64,000 nt of DNA. Source: HLUCCA09 sp039822045 (lineage in GTDB: Bacteria; Pseudomonadota; Alphaproteobacteria; Rhodobacterales; Rhodobacteraceae). Shown one piece after another: positions 51,328 to 60,696 of the stretch (positions are counted from its first letter, which is position 1; every line of letters begins with the position of its first letter). The notes under the pieces were generated by a model. That model had not been told where the DNA came from and did not search any database. It saw nothing but the letters and a program-made list of their open reading frames with translations. A program made the translations under genes and the position numbers. The stretch covers positions 62,001 through 126,000 of the forward strand of contig JBCBMY010000009.1 in NCBI GenBank assembly GCA_039822045.1. Direction: 5' to 3'.

Positions 51328-52872
51328 ATGGAAAACGCCGCAGGCGCCCCAAACCCAAAGGTTATTCTGCTTCTTGGAGACCAACTTTCCAAGGAGATGA
51401 GCTCGTTAAAGGCGGGGAACCCTGCCACGGACACAGTCCTTCTTGCAGAGGTATCAGAAGAAGCAAAATACGTTCCGCATCACAAGAAGAAGATTGCATT
51501 TCTATTCTCCGCGATGCGCCACTTCGCGCAAGAGCTCGAAACATGCGGATGGACAGTGCGCTACGTGCGCTTCGACAATCCGTCGAATGCGGGTTCCCTG
51601 ACTTCGGAATTGGACCGCGCCTGCGCAGATCTATCCGTCACGGCCGTTATCGTGACGGAGCCCGGAGAATACCGACTTAAGGTGGCGTTGGCGGAATGGG
51701 GCGATCGCCAGGGCGTCGACGTCGAGATGCTCGAGGACGATCGCTTCGTTGCCACCCACACCGCGTTCGAGACCTGGGCGCACGGGCGCAAGCAGCTCCG
51801 GATGGAGTATTTCTATCGCGAGATGCGGCGAAAAACCGGGCTCTTGATGTCTGGAGACGAGCCAGAAGGCGGCAAGTGGAACTTCGACAGTGAGAACCGA
51901 AAACCCGCCAAAGGCGACCTCTTCATGCCTCGCCCGCTCCAGACGCCACCCGATCCGGTGACAGAGGAAGTCTTAGACCTGGTGGAGGCCCAGTTCCCAG
52001 ATCATTTCGGATCGCTGCGCCCTTTCTGGTTCGGCGTGACCCGAGAGCGCGCACTAGAGGCTCTGGACCACTTCGTACAAGAGGCCCTTCCGCGCTTCGG
52101 CACCTACCAAGACGCGATGCTCGACGGCGAGCCGTTTCTCTATCACTCCGTCCTTGCACAATACATGAATTGCGGGCTGCTGGGGCCCCTTGAAGTGTGC
52201 CGACGGGTCGAGCGGGCCTATTACGACGGCCTTGCGCCGCTCAATGCGGTCGAAGGCTATATCCGCCAGATAATCGGTTGGCGGGAATATATGCGCGGGA
52301 TCTACTGGTTAAGAATGCCAGGCTATACGCACGAAAACGTCTTTGGCGCCGCCCGCGAGCTGCCAGACTTCTACTGGACTGGGAAGACCAACATGGCGTG
52401 CATGGCCGCCGCGATCGGCCAGACGAAGGACGAGGCCTATGCCCACCACATTCAGCGTCTGATGGTGACAGGCAACTTCGCGATGTTGGCCGGGATAGAC
52501 CCGCACGCCGTTCACGAATGGTACCTCGCGGTTTATGCCGATGCATATGAATGGGTCGAAGCGCCGAACGTCATCGGCATGAGTCAGTTCGCCGATGGCG
52601 GGCTCCTCGGGTCCAAGCCCTATGCGGCCAGCGGCAACTACATCAACAAAATGTCGGACTATTGCCGGGGATGTCGCTACGACGTGAAGCAAAAGACCGG
52701 GCCCGACGCCTGTCCTTTCAATCCTCTTTATTGGGATTTCCTGATCCGGAACGAGAGCAAGCTCCGTGGCAACCCAAGGCTTGGTCAGGTCTACAGGACC
52801 TGGGACAAGATGGAGGACGACAAGAAAGCGGCTTATCTGGAGAGCGCGCGCGTTATCCTGGGCAAGCTCTAG
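51328..52872 (+). CDS. cryB: FeS-type bacterial cryptochrome / (6-4) photolyase (CryB/PhrB)
   Basis: The product is 514 residues. The N-terminal antenna domain begins ILLLGDQLS. The C-terminal FAD domain carries four cysteines at 358, 446, 449 and 462 (TNMACMAAA, YCRGCR, GPDACPF) and a His pair at 373-374. As I recall Agrobacterium PhrB, its 4Fe-4S cysteines are 350, 438, 441 and 454 and its catalytic His 365-366, all shifted by the same eight residues. That predicts an iron-sulfur cluster and repair of (6-4) photoproducts. In Rhodobacter sphaeroides CryB also affects photosynthesis genes, which fits its place beside puc. It overlaps the next gene tail to tail by four bases. Confidence 0.93.
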   Translation: MENAAGAPNPKVILLLGDQLSKEMSSLKAGNPATDTVLLAEVSEEAKYVPHHKKKIAFLFSAMRHFAQELETCGWTVRYVRFDNPSNAGSLTSELDRACADLSVTAVIVTEPGEYRLKVALAEWGDRQGVDVEMLEDDRFVATHTAFETWAHGRKQLRMEYFYREMRRKTGLLMSGDEPEGGKWNFDSENRKPAKGDLFMPRPLQTPPDPVTEEVLDLVEAQFPDHFGSLRPFWFGVTRERALEALDHFVQEALPRFGTYQDAMLDGEPFLYHSVLAQYMNCGLLGPLEVCRRVERAYYDGLAPLNAVEGYIRQIIGWREYMRGIYWLRMPGYTHENVFGAARELPDFYWTGKTNMACMAAAIGQTKDEAYAHHIQRLMVTGNFAMLAGIDPHAVHEWYLAVYADAYEWVEAPNVIGMSQFADGGLLGSKPYAASGNYINKMSDYCRGCRYDVKQKTGPDACPFNPLYWDFLIRNESKLRGNPRLGQVYRTWDKMEDDKKAAYLESARVILGKL

Positions 52873-54113
52873 CTGCCGAGACCAAGCCCACGAAGCACCT
52901 GCGGGACATTCCGTTTCAGCTCGAAAAACCCCTTCGTCGCGTGCGGCCAGGCGAGGTCATCATACGTCCGGCGAATTTGGTGAAGCGCCAGACCGGCTTG
53001 TTCCAGGGCGCCGAGTGCATCTGCCAGACGGTCCGCCACTGGGCCTACTGGCGCGTAGGCTGTGACCACGGACGTCACACCAAGCTGCTCTGTCTTGGCG
53101 ATGATCGGCTCAGCCCAGTCGTCGACCGATAGGACATCTCCTCCGCCATTGCGTGACACGCCGTCTTGAACGGCTCCCTGTGCAAAGGCCCGAGCACGCT
53201 GACCTATTGCCAAGGGAGAGCGCCCGTCAGTTGCCAGGAGGCCCAGTGTTCCGGCAGGCGACCCCTTCAAGACGTCAGCAAACTGACCCTCTTCCTCCGT
53301 CACCAGCAACAGAAACTCACCGTCAGGTATCTGATCGGCCCGCCGGATCGGAACCTTGGGATGTTGGGTTGTCTCAACCAGTGGCTCCGCAATGTTGGAG
53401 AGCTTGTACTCCGGCCGAAACCGCCCCTCAGTGTATTTCGAGATATTTGAAACACGCGCCCGGTATGTCTTTCCTTTTGTATGCAGTCCCGCCACCCAGC
53501 GCCAACTGAGCGTATTGGACGCCGGATCGCCGTCCAAAAGATGACGCAGGAAGAAATCAGCGCCCAATTCCCAAGGGAGGCGAAGCGTGAAAATCCAGAT
53601 CGACGCAAACCACATGCGGGCATGGTTGTGGAGATAGCCGGTCTCGACCAACTCCCGCGCCCACGGGTCAAACCCGTCAATGCCGGTCGACCCGCCTATT
53701 GCGGCATCATAATCCTGCGCCAGCGTTGGGTCGTGCTCCAGGGCCTCCAATGACCGCAGCAGTCCTTGCTGATAGGATACCCACACACTTGGACGCTGTT
53801 CCAACCAGCCCTTGAAATAGGTGCGCCAGAACACCTCTTGGATGAACTTCTCCGCCGTTGAGGGCGCGTGACGGGCAAGGGTGGCGCGCAACACCTCGTG
53901 CTCGGTGATCAGCCGATGCCGAATCCACGGCGAGAGCGCGGAGACATTGCTCCGTCGGTCCGGACCGAGATCATAATTGCGCTGCCCCGCATAGTGGCGC
54001 CCGGCGCGTGCAACGAACCGGTCGAGCCGGGCCAGTCCGGCCTCCCGTGTTGGCGTGAAGGTGACACGTTCCTCGACCTGCGTTAGGCCCGGCAGTTTCG
54101 CTGTCTCACTCAT
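52869..54113 (-). CDS. Photolyase-like FAD-binding protein with alpha/beta domain at the C terminus
   Basis: The product is 414 residues. The FAD-binding helical domain comes first, about residues 25-240: HYAGQRNYDLGPDRRSNVSALSPWIRHRLI, FIQEVFWRTYFKGWLEQRP, TGYLHNHARMWFASIWIF, DGDPASNTLSWRWVAGLHTKGK. The remaining 165 residues look like a reduced antenna domain (GEFLLLVTEEEGQF, WAEPIIAKTEQLGVTSVVTAYAPVGPVADRL, HATKGFFELKRNVP), the opposite of the usual order. GGAGGG just before the ATG at 54113 decides the start. Function is unknown; light sensing or repair is likely from the fold. Confidence 0.8.
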   Translation of the reverse strand: MSETAKLPGLTQVEERVTFTPTREAGLARLDRFVARAGRHYAGQRNYDLGPDRRSNVSALSPWIRHRLITEHEVLRATLARHAPSTAEKFIQEVFWRTYFKGWLEQRPSVWVSYQQGLLRSLEALEHDPTLAQDYDAAIGGSTGIDGFDPWARELVETGYLHNHARMWFASIWIFTLRLPWELGADFFLRHLLDGDPASNTLSWRWVAGLHTKGKTYRARVSNISKYTEGRFRPEYKLSNIAEPLVETTQHPKVPIRRADQIPDGEFLLLVTEEEGQFADVLKGSPAGTLGLLATDGRSPLAIGQRARAFAQGAVQDGVSRNGGGDVLSVDDWAEPIIAKTEQLGVTSVVTAYAPVGPVADRLADALGALEQAGLALHQIRRTYDDLAWPHATKGFFELKRNVPQVLRGLGLGS

Positions 54114-54577
54114 GACGCCCTCCGACACCGTTCAGATCAGAAGCGGACCTTCGTCCAAAACTTCGCCCATTTTTTGCGCCAGGTGAACGGACGCCCGCTC
54201 GTCGCACAGACCTAGGTCGGAAATTCTGATGTCTTGCGCGTTTTGATGCCGCGCTACTCTCCGAAATGTCAGCTCTGGGAAGAACTCACGCGGCGGCCCA
54301 CGTGAGCCGGTAGAATGCTACGCTTCTACGGTCAGATAGAATGGCTCGCAGTTGTCTTCGGTAGCACCGCAGCATCTCGGACGGTCGCGCCTCGCCAGAC
54401 CAGCGCTCGCGGCCGCAGAAAACCTGGTACCGCGTCCAGGCGCGGATCGCCGAAGCGGTCACTGAGGCTTCGCCAGCTCAAAGACTCTAAACCGACCGTT
54501 CGCTGCGCTTCGTCGCAGCGCCTCCGATGCGGACTTTGCTGCCGTCGCGTTGGCTTTACGTATGGTCGTCTTGGGGT
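54114..54577. other. Intergenic region
   Basis: A 464-base stretch without a supported gene lies between the photolyase-like gene, which it precedes, and the end of the EamA gene. It contains the hairpin at 54501-54520. ORFs crossing it have no family pattern. Confidence 0.5.
54501..54520. terminator. Hairpin after the EamA gene
   Basis: CGCTGCG, loop CTTCGT, CGCAGCG is a perfect 7-base stem 58 bases beyond the EamA stop (minus strand). No strong T run follows. It may be a terminator. Confidence 0.35.
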
Positions 54578-55531
54578 TCATCGGCGGAGTTCTACGGTCT
54601 TTGCCTTTGTTCCCCGCAATACGAGGAGGCCCGCGGTCACAATCAGGACCATGCCGGTAACGGACGACACGGTGGGCGCTACACCAAAAACCAAAATGTC
54701 CCAGATCGCGACGAAGACCAGATAGCTATACTCGAATGTCGAAATGACCGCGGGCGGCGCGGCCTGATAGGCTCCGGCCAACAAAACACTGATCAGGATC
54801 GTGAACCCGGCGAGAACCAAAAGGACCAAGGCGTCCGCCATTCCCACATCCGACCACATGCCAAAGATGTAAGGATAGTCGTCGATCAGGTTTCCCTGGG
54901 GCCTAAGCCAGAACAAAAGCACGCTGACGATGACCCCCGCAGACATCATGACGAAGTTTTGCGATAGGGATAGGGCGGCAAGCGACGTGTCCTGGCATTT
55001 CACGCGTGTTGTGATGTGAGCCAGAGCGTAGAACGCGGCTCCTATGATCGGCAGGAGCGCCCAGAGCGAGAAGGCATCCGTTCCGGGTCGCAACAGCACG
55101 ATAACGCCCGCGAAGCCAAGGAAAACACCCAGCCATCCGCGCGGTCCGACCGGCTCTCGGATCGCGTACGCAGACAGCAGGGCCACGAAGATCGGCGCGA
55201 TGTAGTTTGCTGCGCCAACGGTTGAAAGGCTAAGAAACGGGATTGCCGCATAGAATGCCAAGAACGTCGTCGTGATGAACACGGCCCGCAAAAGCGGCCA
55301 TATGCCAAGCGCGATGCGCAAGACCCCCCGATGCGCACCTCGAAGCCACAGCAACACCAGCAGCATCGGAAGCGCGAGGACGCCGCGCAGCGCAAAGATC
55401 TGCCAGAGCGTCAGGTCGCGGCTGAAAAGTTTGAAGACGACATCCTGAATCGAGATCGTGAGCGCAGCCGCAACGATCAGCGCCACGCCGTGCGGGAGGT
55501 TCTCCCGTCTGACTGCTGAACTGCCGTTCAA
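54578..55531 (-). CDS. EamA/DMT-family transporter
   Basis: The product is about 317 residues with ten hydrophobic segments in two repeated halves, the drug/metabolite transporter design (RGVLALPMLLVLLWL, VGAANYIAPIFVALLSAYAIREPVG, GVFLGFAGVIVLLRPG, and the second half STFEYSYLVFVAIWDILVFG). I placed the start at a TTG (55531-55529) with GGGAG eight bases upstream, since no in-frame ATG gives a normal N terminus. A GTG nearer the first helix is possible. The substrate is unknown. It is divergent from a LysR gene that probably regulates it. Confidence 0.82.
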   Translation of the reverse strand: MNGSSAVRRENLPHGVALIVAAALTISIQDVVFKLFSRDLTLWQIFALRGVLALPMLLVLLWLRGAHRGVLRIALGIWPLLRAVFITTTFLAFYAAIPFLSLSTVGAANYIAPIFVALLSAYAIREPVGPRGWLGVFLGFAGVIVLLRPGTDAFSLWALLPIIGAAFYALAHITTRVKCQDTSLAALSLSQNFVMMSAGVIVSVLLFWLRPQGNLIDDYPYIFGMWSDVGMADALVLLVLAGFTILISVLLAGAYQAAPPAVISTFEYSYLVFVAIWDILVFGVAPTVSSVTGMVLIVTAGLLVLRGTKAKTVELRR

Positions 55532-55634
55532 CCCACGACTCCCACTGAATGATCCCAGTTTCCAAGCCCTACGACAGTCGGTTCCATTTGAGTATCTATT
55601 GAAGACTGAAGGGATTGTTTGATATTTCCCAATA

Positions 55635-56546
55635 ATGGAGCGGATCCCGTCACACGGCATCGAAGTCTTTCTGGCCATAGTGCGCGAGGGCTCGATGCGG
55701 GCCGCCGCCGATGTCCTTGGCGTCGGGGCTTCCGCTGTCACGCTGCAATTGAAGGCGCTCGAAGAGCGGCTGGGGATCGAGCTGTTCTTCCGCACGACCC
55801 GCAGCCTTGAGCTGACCGACGCCGGAAAGGTTCTGTTCGACGCCGCTGCGCCTGCGCACCGCGATCTGGTCGATGCGATCAAGAAGACGAGGGAGATGGC
55901 TCGGTCCACGACGGGGACCTTGCGGCTCAGCATGTCCCGTGGCGCGTACATCGCCGCACTGGCGCCGGTTCTAGATGCCTTCTTGGCCAAGAACCCCGGC
56001 ATCAACCTCGACATTTCTTGGAATGAAGAACTGGTGGACATCATCCGGGAGGGGTTCCACGCCGGTATCCGCATGGGCGATATGCTGGCCCAGGACATGA
56101 TGGCCGTCCGCATCACAGGGCCGATCCCGTCTGCATTCTTCGCGGCACCGTGTTACCTTGCGGCCCATGGTACCCCGACCGCCCCACGCGACTTGCTGGA
56201 TCACAGATGTATTCGGCACCGGCACCCGACATCCGGCGCGCTAAGGGAGTGGTGGGTTATCGAAGATGGGCAAGACAAGCAGATTGATCCGCCCGCCCGG
56301 CTCATCTTCGACTCTGCCGCAGGCGTCATTCAAGCCGCGCGAGAGGGACACGGCATCGGCTGGTCTATGAGAGCGACGATGGAAGACCTCCTGAAGACCG
56401 GCGACCTCCACACCGTGCTTGACCCTCATGCCAAGGACTTGCCGCCATTCTACATCTACTATCCAGAGCAGAACCGGCGGGTCGAATGCCCAAGATTGCT
56501 CGTGGATTTCCTGAAAGCTCCGTCAACAAACGACCCGCAAGTCTGA
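55635..56546 (+). CDS. LysR-family regulator
   Basis: The product is 303 residues. The N-terminal helix-turn-helix (IEVFLAIVREGSMRAAADVLGVGASAVTLQLKALEERLGIELFFRTTRSLELTDAG) is followed by an effector-binding domain (TGTLRLSMSRGAYIAALAPVL, HAGIRMGDMLAQDMMAVRI). The gap of about 100 bases to the divergent EamA gene should hold its binding site. The effector is unknown. Confidence 0.92.
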   Translation: MERIPSHGIEVFLAIVREGSMRAAADVLGVGASAVTLQLKALEERLGIELFFRTTRSLELTDAGKVLFDAAAPAHRDLVDAIKKTREMARSTTGTLRLSMSRGAYIAALAPVLDAFLAKNPGINLDISWNEELVDIIREGFHAGIRMGDMLAQDMMAVRITGPIPSAFFAAPCYLAAHGTPTAPRDLLDHRCIRHRHPTSGALREWWVIEDGQDKQIDPPARLIFDSAAGVIQAAREGHGIGWSMRATMEDLLKTGDLHTVLDPHAKDLPPFYIYYPEQNRRVECPRLLVDFLKAPSTNDPQV

Positions 56547-56600
56547 CCTTGGCGCAAAATCAGCATCTCCGAGGCTTGGGCTAGATGCCGTCATTCTCTC

Positions 56601-56625
56601 CGCACCGCACCGCACCGCACCGCAC
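56601..56625. repeat. Five CGCAC tandem repeats
   Basis: CGCAC is repeated five times without error, 55 bases after the LysR stop. It is not coding. Slippage could vary the copy number, but no gene start depends on it directly. Confidence 0.9.
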
Positions 56626-56825
56626 CGATGCCTGCTCTGCAGACGAAGCCGCCGTTTGGTTGCAGCGACCGATGGCGCTGTGACAGATCGTGCCGGCGCG
56701 TGGCTTTTCCCTTCGAGAATCGGGGCGCGTTGAGTAGCCTTGTGGTTGTGTCAGGGTGGCGCACTACCCGAAGATGCCTCCTGAACCCAATTCGCCATTT
56801 GCAATACCCGACCGGAGTAGCGGCA

Positions 56826-57866
56826 ATGACGATCAAGGCGATACTCGCATCCGCAATCTCTTTAGCGTTGGCCACCACATCGGCATTTGCGTGCTCACGC
56901 ATCCTCTATGAAACCGGTGAGGGCACATTCATAACCGCCCGCACTCTTGATTGGTTCGAAGACACCTCGACGGATCTTTGGGCTTTCCCTGGCGGTATGG
57001 AGAGGAGCGGAGGCGCGGGCGACAACTCCATCGAGTGGACGTCCATCTACGGCTCCGTCGTTGCAACGATCTACGACAGCGCGACGGTCGATGGGATGAA
57101 TGAAGCGGGCCTTGTTGGCAACGCTCTCTACCTTGCCGAGGCCGACTACGGGTCTGCGACGGAGGGCGACAAACCAACGCTCTCCGTCGGGGGATGGCTA
57201 CAGTACTTCCTCGACAACTTCGCGACCGTGGAAGAGGCGGTCGCCGCAATGGAGCAGGATCCGTTTGTCATCGTGGCCCCACTTCTGCCGAGCGGGCATG
57301 AGGCCGGCGGGCATGTGGCGATATCAGACGTTTCCGGCGACAGCGCAATCTTCGAGTATCTCGGCGGCGAGCTGGTCATCCATCACGATCGCGCGCACAC
57401 CGTCATGACCAACTCACCGACGTTTGAAGAGCAGTTGGCGATCACGACGTACTGGGGCGAAGTCAATGGATTGTCCTTCCTTCCCGGCACGCATCGCTCC
57501 TCCGACCGTTTCGCGCGGCTAAGCTGGAACCTCAACGCGACCCCCAGCTTTGAAGACCGAAACGATGCGACGTCCGCCGTCTTTTCATTGGCTCGGACGA
57601 TCTCCGTGCCCTTCGGCGTGACCGACCCCGAACGCCCCAACATCGCCTCGACGACATGGCGCACCGTCGCGGATCACGAGCTTGGTCGTTACTACTATGA
57701 GAGCGTGTTTAGCCCCACTTTGTTCTGGGTGGATATCGAGAACCTCAATCTATCCCAGGACGCGCCAACGCTAAAGTTGGAGCTTGGCGAGAAGCCCTTG
57801 CTCGCAGGCGAAGTCTCTTCGAAGTTTGAGCCTGCCGAGCCGTTTCCTTTTCTTGGCGATGAATAG
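56826..57866 (+). CDS. Linear amide C-N hydrolase (choloylglycine hydrolase family)
   Basis: The product is 346 residues. The signal peptide ends in STSAFA-like TTSAFA, and Cys23 follows directly (CSRILYETGEGTFITARTLDW). Cleavage would expose this Cys as the N-terminal nucleophile, as in bile-salt hydrolases and penicillin V acylases. MNEAGLVGNALYLAEADYG and VMTNSPTFEEQLAIT are further family motifs. It is a periplasmic amidase. The substrate could be a penicillin, an acyl-homoserine lactone or another amide. GGAG at 56814-56817 precedes the ATG at 56826, and longer readings upstream lack the signal peptide. Confidence 0.9.
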   Translation: MTIKAILASAISLALATTSAFACSRILYETGEGTFITARTLDWFEDTSTDLWAFPGGMERSGGAGDNSIEWTSIYGSVVATIYDSATVDGMNEAGLVGNALYLAEADYGSATEGDKPTLSVGGWLQYFLDNFATVEEAVAAMEQDPFVIVAPLLPSGHEAGGHVAISDVSGDSAIFEYLGGELVIHHDRAHTVMTNSPTFEEQLAITTYWGEVNGLSFLPGTHRSSDRFARLSWNLNATPSFEDRNDATSAVFSLARTISVPFGVTDPERPNIASTTWRTVADHELGRYYYESVFSPTLFWVDIENLNLSQDAPTLKLELGEKPLLAGEVSSKFEPAEPFPFLGDE

Positions 57867-57883
57867 TGGGCCAACCAGGCCTT

Positions 57884-58095
57884 TTGACGCCAGCACAGTA
57901 TCAACGATGCCTTTCCCGTCTGAGCGGTGCGACAGCAGCGCGTGTTTCGCAGCCATAAAGGCGTCAAGCGTGACCGGTCCTTCCGAGATTGGATGACCAA
58001 TTCGTGCGATGCCCGCAAATGGTTCATCGCACAGCACCTGATAGTGAAACCGCGTTGGCACGTCGCGCGCACCGCAAAGGGCAAGGTCCGCATGT
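57884..58095 (-). pseudogene. Fragment of a LysR effector domain
   Basis: On the minus strand one frame reads DLALCGARDVPTRFHYQVL, ...DEPFAGIARIGHPISEGPVTL and HALLSHRSDGKGIVDTVLAS, an effector-binding domain of LysR proteins. It has no helix-turn-helix upstream, a stop just before, and loses the family pattern after LASKGL, close to the end of the amidase gene. It is a remnant of a regulator. Confidence 0.7.
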
Positions 58096-58099
58096 CCGG

Positions 58100-58455
58100 C
58101 GTCGTTGTCATCTCATCCAGGATCGACAGACGGATGGATCGACTGGCCGAGGCAGTTGGGGGGCCTTGCTTGCGAAGCCGCGCTCAGAAAACTCTGGCTT
58201 CAGATGCCGTTGGGCGAGGAAAGACGGTCGAACTCGGCAAAAGCTTCGCACAGCGTCGAGGCGCGGCAACACGCCATGAAGTTCCCGCTAAGTCAAAGTA
58301 AAACATGGGAAATGATGCGCCTGGATGTACGTCGCGCTTTGCCCAGCCCAGAATCTGCAAAACATCTACCGGATGCTCGCGATGCCGCGTTCCGGTCCGC
58401 AGAAACGACACTACTATTCAAGCGCTTAGGAGATGTTCTGTTGCATTTGGCGGTA
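58100..58455. other. Intergenic region before tRNA-Ala
   Basis: About 355 bases hold no gene that I can support. It may contain further decayed sequence from the LysR remnant, but I could not align any of it to the N-terminal DNA-binding domain. Confidence 0.4.
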
Positions 58456-58531
<76 letters not shown>

Positions 58532-58652
58532 GTAGCCGCGGGTGTTAGGGGCAGGGCAGGGGGAGATCAAGCGAAAAACGCACTGCCCTATCCAGCCTGG
58601 GCCCGGTCCCAGGCGTCTGCGCAACGCCCGGGTCCGGGTGGTCAGCCGTGCA

Positions 58653-58979
58653 TCAGGACTCGTCTTCTTCCGAGCCGACATCGGCGATGTCGTCGAGCGA
58701 CACGTTGTCGTCGTCGTCCTCTTCGAGCACATCGTCGCCGAGATCGACCTCGGTGTCGTCGTCCTCGAGCACGTCCTCCTCTTCCAGAGCTTCGGTCTCG
58801 GCCGGCGCGGGCTTTGCGGCGACCTTTTCATCCTTAATGGCGACACGGGTTTTGCCGCCGGTTTCGAGCGACACGATCTCGCCGGTATAGGGGCTGACGA
58901 CCGGGCTGCGGCCGAGGTCGTAGAAGCGCTTGCCGGTTGTCGGGCAGACCCGCTTGACTCCCCATTCTTCCTTGGGCAT
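58653..58979 (-). CDS. FYDLN-acid family protein (TIGR02300)
   Basis: The product is 108 residues. The conserved N-terminal half is MPKEEWGVKRVCPTTGKRFY-DLGRSPVVSPYTGE. The rest is a low-complexity acidic tail (EEEDVLEDDDTEVDLGDDVLEEDDDD). The family is restricted mainly to Alphaproteobacteria and its function is unknown. I chose the ATG at 58979, which starts the conserved part. Confidence 0.9.
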   Translation of the reverse strand: MPKEEWGVKRVCPTTGKRFYDLGRSPVVSPYTGEIVSLETGGKTRVAIKDEKVAAKPAPAETEALEEEDVLEDDDTEVDLGDDVLEEDDDDNVSLDDIADVGSEEDES

Positions 58980-59219
58980 CGAGGCGATCCTCGCGATTGA
59001 GCGAATTTCAGAAGCCGCGCGGATGCCACAGGGGCGCGGGCCTGTCAAACCGGAATATGCGGCCTTGTGTCGGGGGGTGGCCGTGGGTCTTGCCATTCCG
59101 TCGCGGGCTGATCCGATATAGTCCCGGCAGCGGGGCGGGCGCGATGGGCACGGGGGCAGGCCAACCACGTAGAAGCGCGTCGTTCGACGTCCGGTCGAAC
59201 GCGGAAAAACGGGCAGGGC

Positions 59220-59915
59220 ATGGAGCATATCGACCTCGACGGAGCGCCGCCGGTGCGGGTCCACGTGCGTCAGAGCGCGCGGGCCCGGCGGATGAGCTTG
59301 CGCGTGTCACGCCTGGACGGCCGGGTGACGCTGACCGTCCCGCGGGGCATTCGGCTGCACCCGGCCAGGGCCTTCGCGACCGAGAAAGCGGCCTGGATCC
59401 GCGCCCAGCTTGCGGGCCTGCCGGGTCGCGAGGGGGTGGAACTCGGCACCCTTTTGCCAGTGGAAGGGCGCGAGGTGGGCGTCGTTTCCGACGTGCGCAC
59501 CGCCTACCGCCCTGACGCGGGTCAGATCACGGTCAGCCGGCGCGTGCGCGCGGTGGGGCCCGCTGTGGCCGGTGTCCTGAAGGCGGTGGCGCGCGAGCGG
59601 CTCGCCCAGGCCTCAGACCGGTACGCGGCGTCCCTTGGGCGCCGATATACCCGGCTCGTGCTGCGGGACACGCGGTCGCGCTGGGGATCGTGCTCGTCGG
59701 AGGGTGTGCTGATGTATTCGTGGCGGCTGATCCTGGCGCCGCCGGAGGTGCTTGAGTACGTGGCCGCGCACGAGGTGGCGCATCTGGCGGAGATGAACCA
59801 CGGACCACGCTTCTGGGCCGAAGTCGCGCGCCTGTACCCCGGCCACGCGGCCGAGCGCCGATGGCTGCGAGACCAGGGCGAGACCCTGCATCGCTGGCGC
59901 TTCGAGGGGGCCTAG
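59220..59915 (+). CDS. YgjP-type zinc metallopeptidase (M48-related)
   Basis: The product is 231 residues. The zinc site is EYVAAHEVAHLAEMNHGPRFW (HExxH plus a third His in NHGPRFW), preceded by RDTRSRWGSCSSEGVLMYSWRLILAP, a stretch found throughout the YgjP/DUF45 family. The N-terminal half is a basic region with ARRMSLRVSRLDGRVTLTVPRG. The cellular substrate is not known. Confidence 0.9.
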   Translation: MEHIDLDGAPPVRVHVRQSARARRMSLRVSRLDGRVTLTVPRGIRLHPARAFATEKAAWIRAQLAGLPGREGVELGTLLPVEGREVGVVSDVRTAYRPDAGQITVSRRVRAVGPAVAGVLKAVARERLAQASDRYAASLGRRYTRLVLRDTRSRWGSCSSEGVLMYSWRLILAPPEVLEYVAAHEVAHLAEMNHGPRFWAEVARLYPGHAAERRWLRDQGETLHRWRFEGA

Positions 59916-59971
59916 GCGCGGCGCAAGGCCGCTTGCTTGACGGGCCGGTGCGGGGCGCGCAGCATGCCGTC

Positions 59972-60643
59972 ATGCTTCTGAGCGCACGTCCCACCGACAT
60001 GGCCGGCTCCGGTTCGGGGCCGAGTTCCGCCGCCCATGACAGGCTCTATCGGGCGCTGCGGGCCCGGATCATGCATGGCGAGATCGGGCCTGGCGAGCCG
60101 CTGACGCTCCGCGGGCTCGGGCGAGAGTTTTCCGTGTCGATGACGCCGGCGCGCGAGTCGGTGCGCCGCCTGGCAGCCGAAGGCGCGCTAACCCTGTCGG
60201 CCTCGGGGCGCATCTCGACGCCCTCGCTCGGGGCCGAACGGCTGGAAGAACTCGCCGCGCTTCGGGCGCTGCTGGAGCCCGAACTGGCCGCGCGGGCCCT
60301 GCCAAGGGCCCATATGGCCCTGATCGAGCGGCTCGAGGCAATCAACCGCACGGTGGCCGAGGCTGTCGCCCATCGCGATGCGGTCGCCTATATCCGGACC
60401 AATCTGGAGTTCCACCGAGCCCTCTATCTGCGGGCGCAAGCGCCGGCGATGCTGGCCATGGCCGAAACCGTCTGGCTCCAGCTCGGCCCGACAATGCGCG
60501 CGCTCTACGGGCGGCTGGGGCGGACCGAAGCGCCACGGGGGCACCGTCTGATGATCGCGGCCTTGCGGGCGGGCGATGAACCCTCGCTGAAGCTCGCGGT
60601 GCGGAGCGACGTGACCCAGGGCCTGCGGCTGCTTGCCCAGTAG
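59972..60643 (+). CDS. GntR-family regulator, FCD subclass
   Basis: The product is about 223 residues. Its DNA-binding half is LYRALRARIMHGEIGPGEPLTLRGLGREFSVSMTPARESVRRLAAEGALTLSASGRIS, followed by an FCD domain (EFHRALYLRAQAPAML, RGHRLMIAALRAGDE). Starts at 59972 or 59999 are both possible. It lies upstream of a glutamine amidotransferase gene, which could be its target. The effector is unknown. Confidence 0.87.
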   Translation: MLLSARPTDMAGSGSGPSSAAHDRLYRALRARIMHGEIGPGEPLTLRGLGREFSVSMTPARESVRRLAAEGALTLSASGRISTPSLGAERLEELAALRALLEPELAARALPRAHMALIERLEAINRTVAEAVAHRDAVAYIRTNLEFHRALYLRAQAPAMLAMAETVWLQLGPTMRALYGRLGRTEAPRGHRLMIAALRAGDEPSLKLAVRSDVTQGLRLLAQ

Positions 60644-60696
60644 CGCTTGGGGCCCCGCCGGGCCAAGCCTTCGGGCGGATGTCCGGAGCCAAATCC

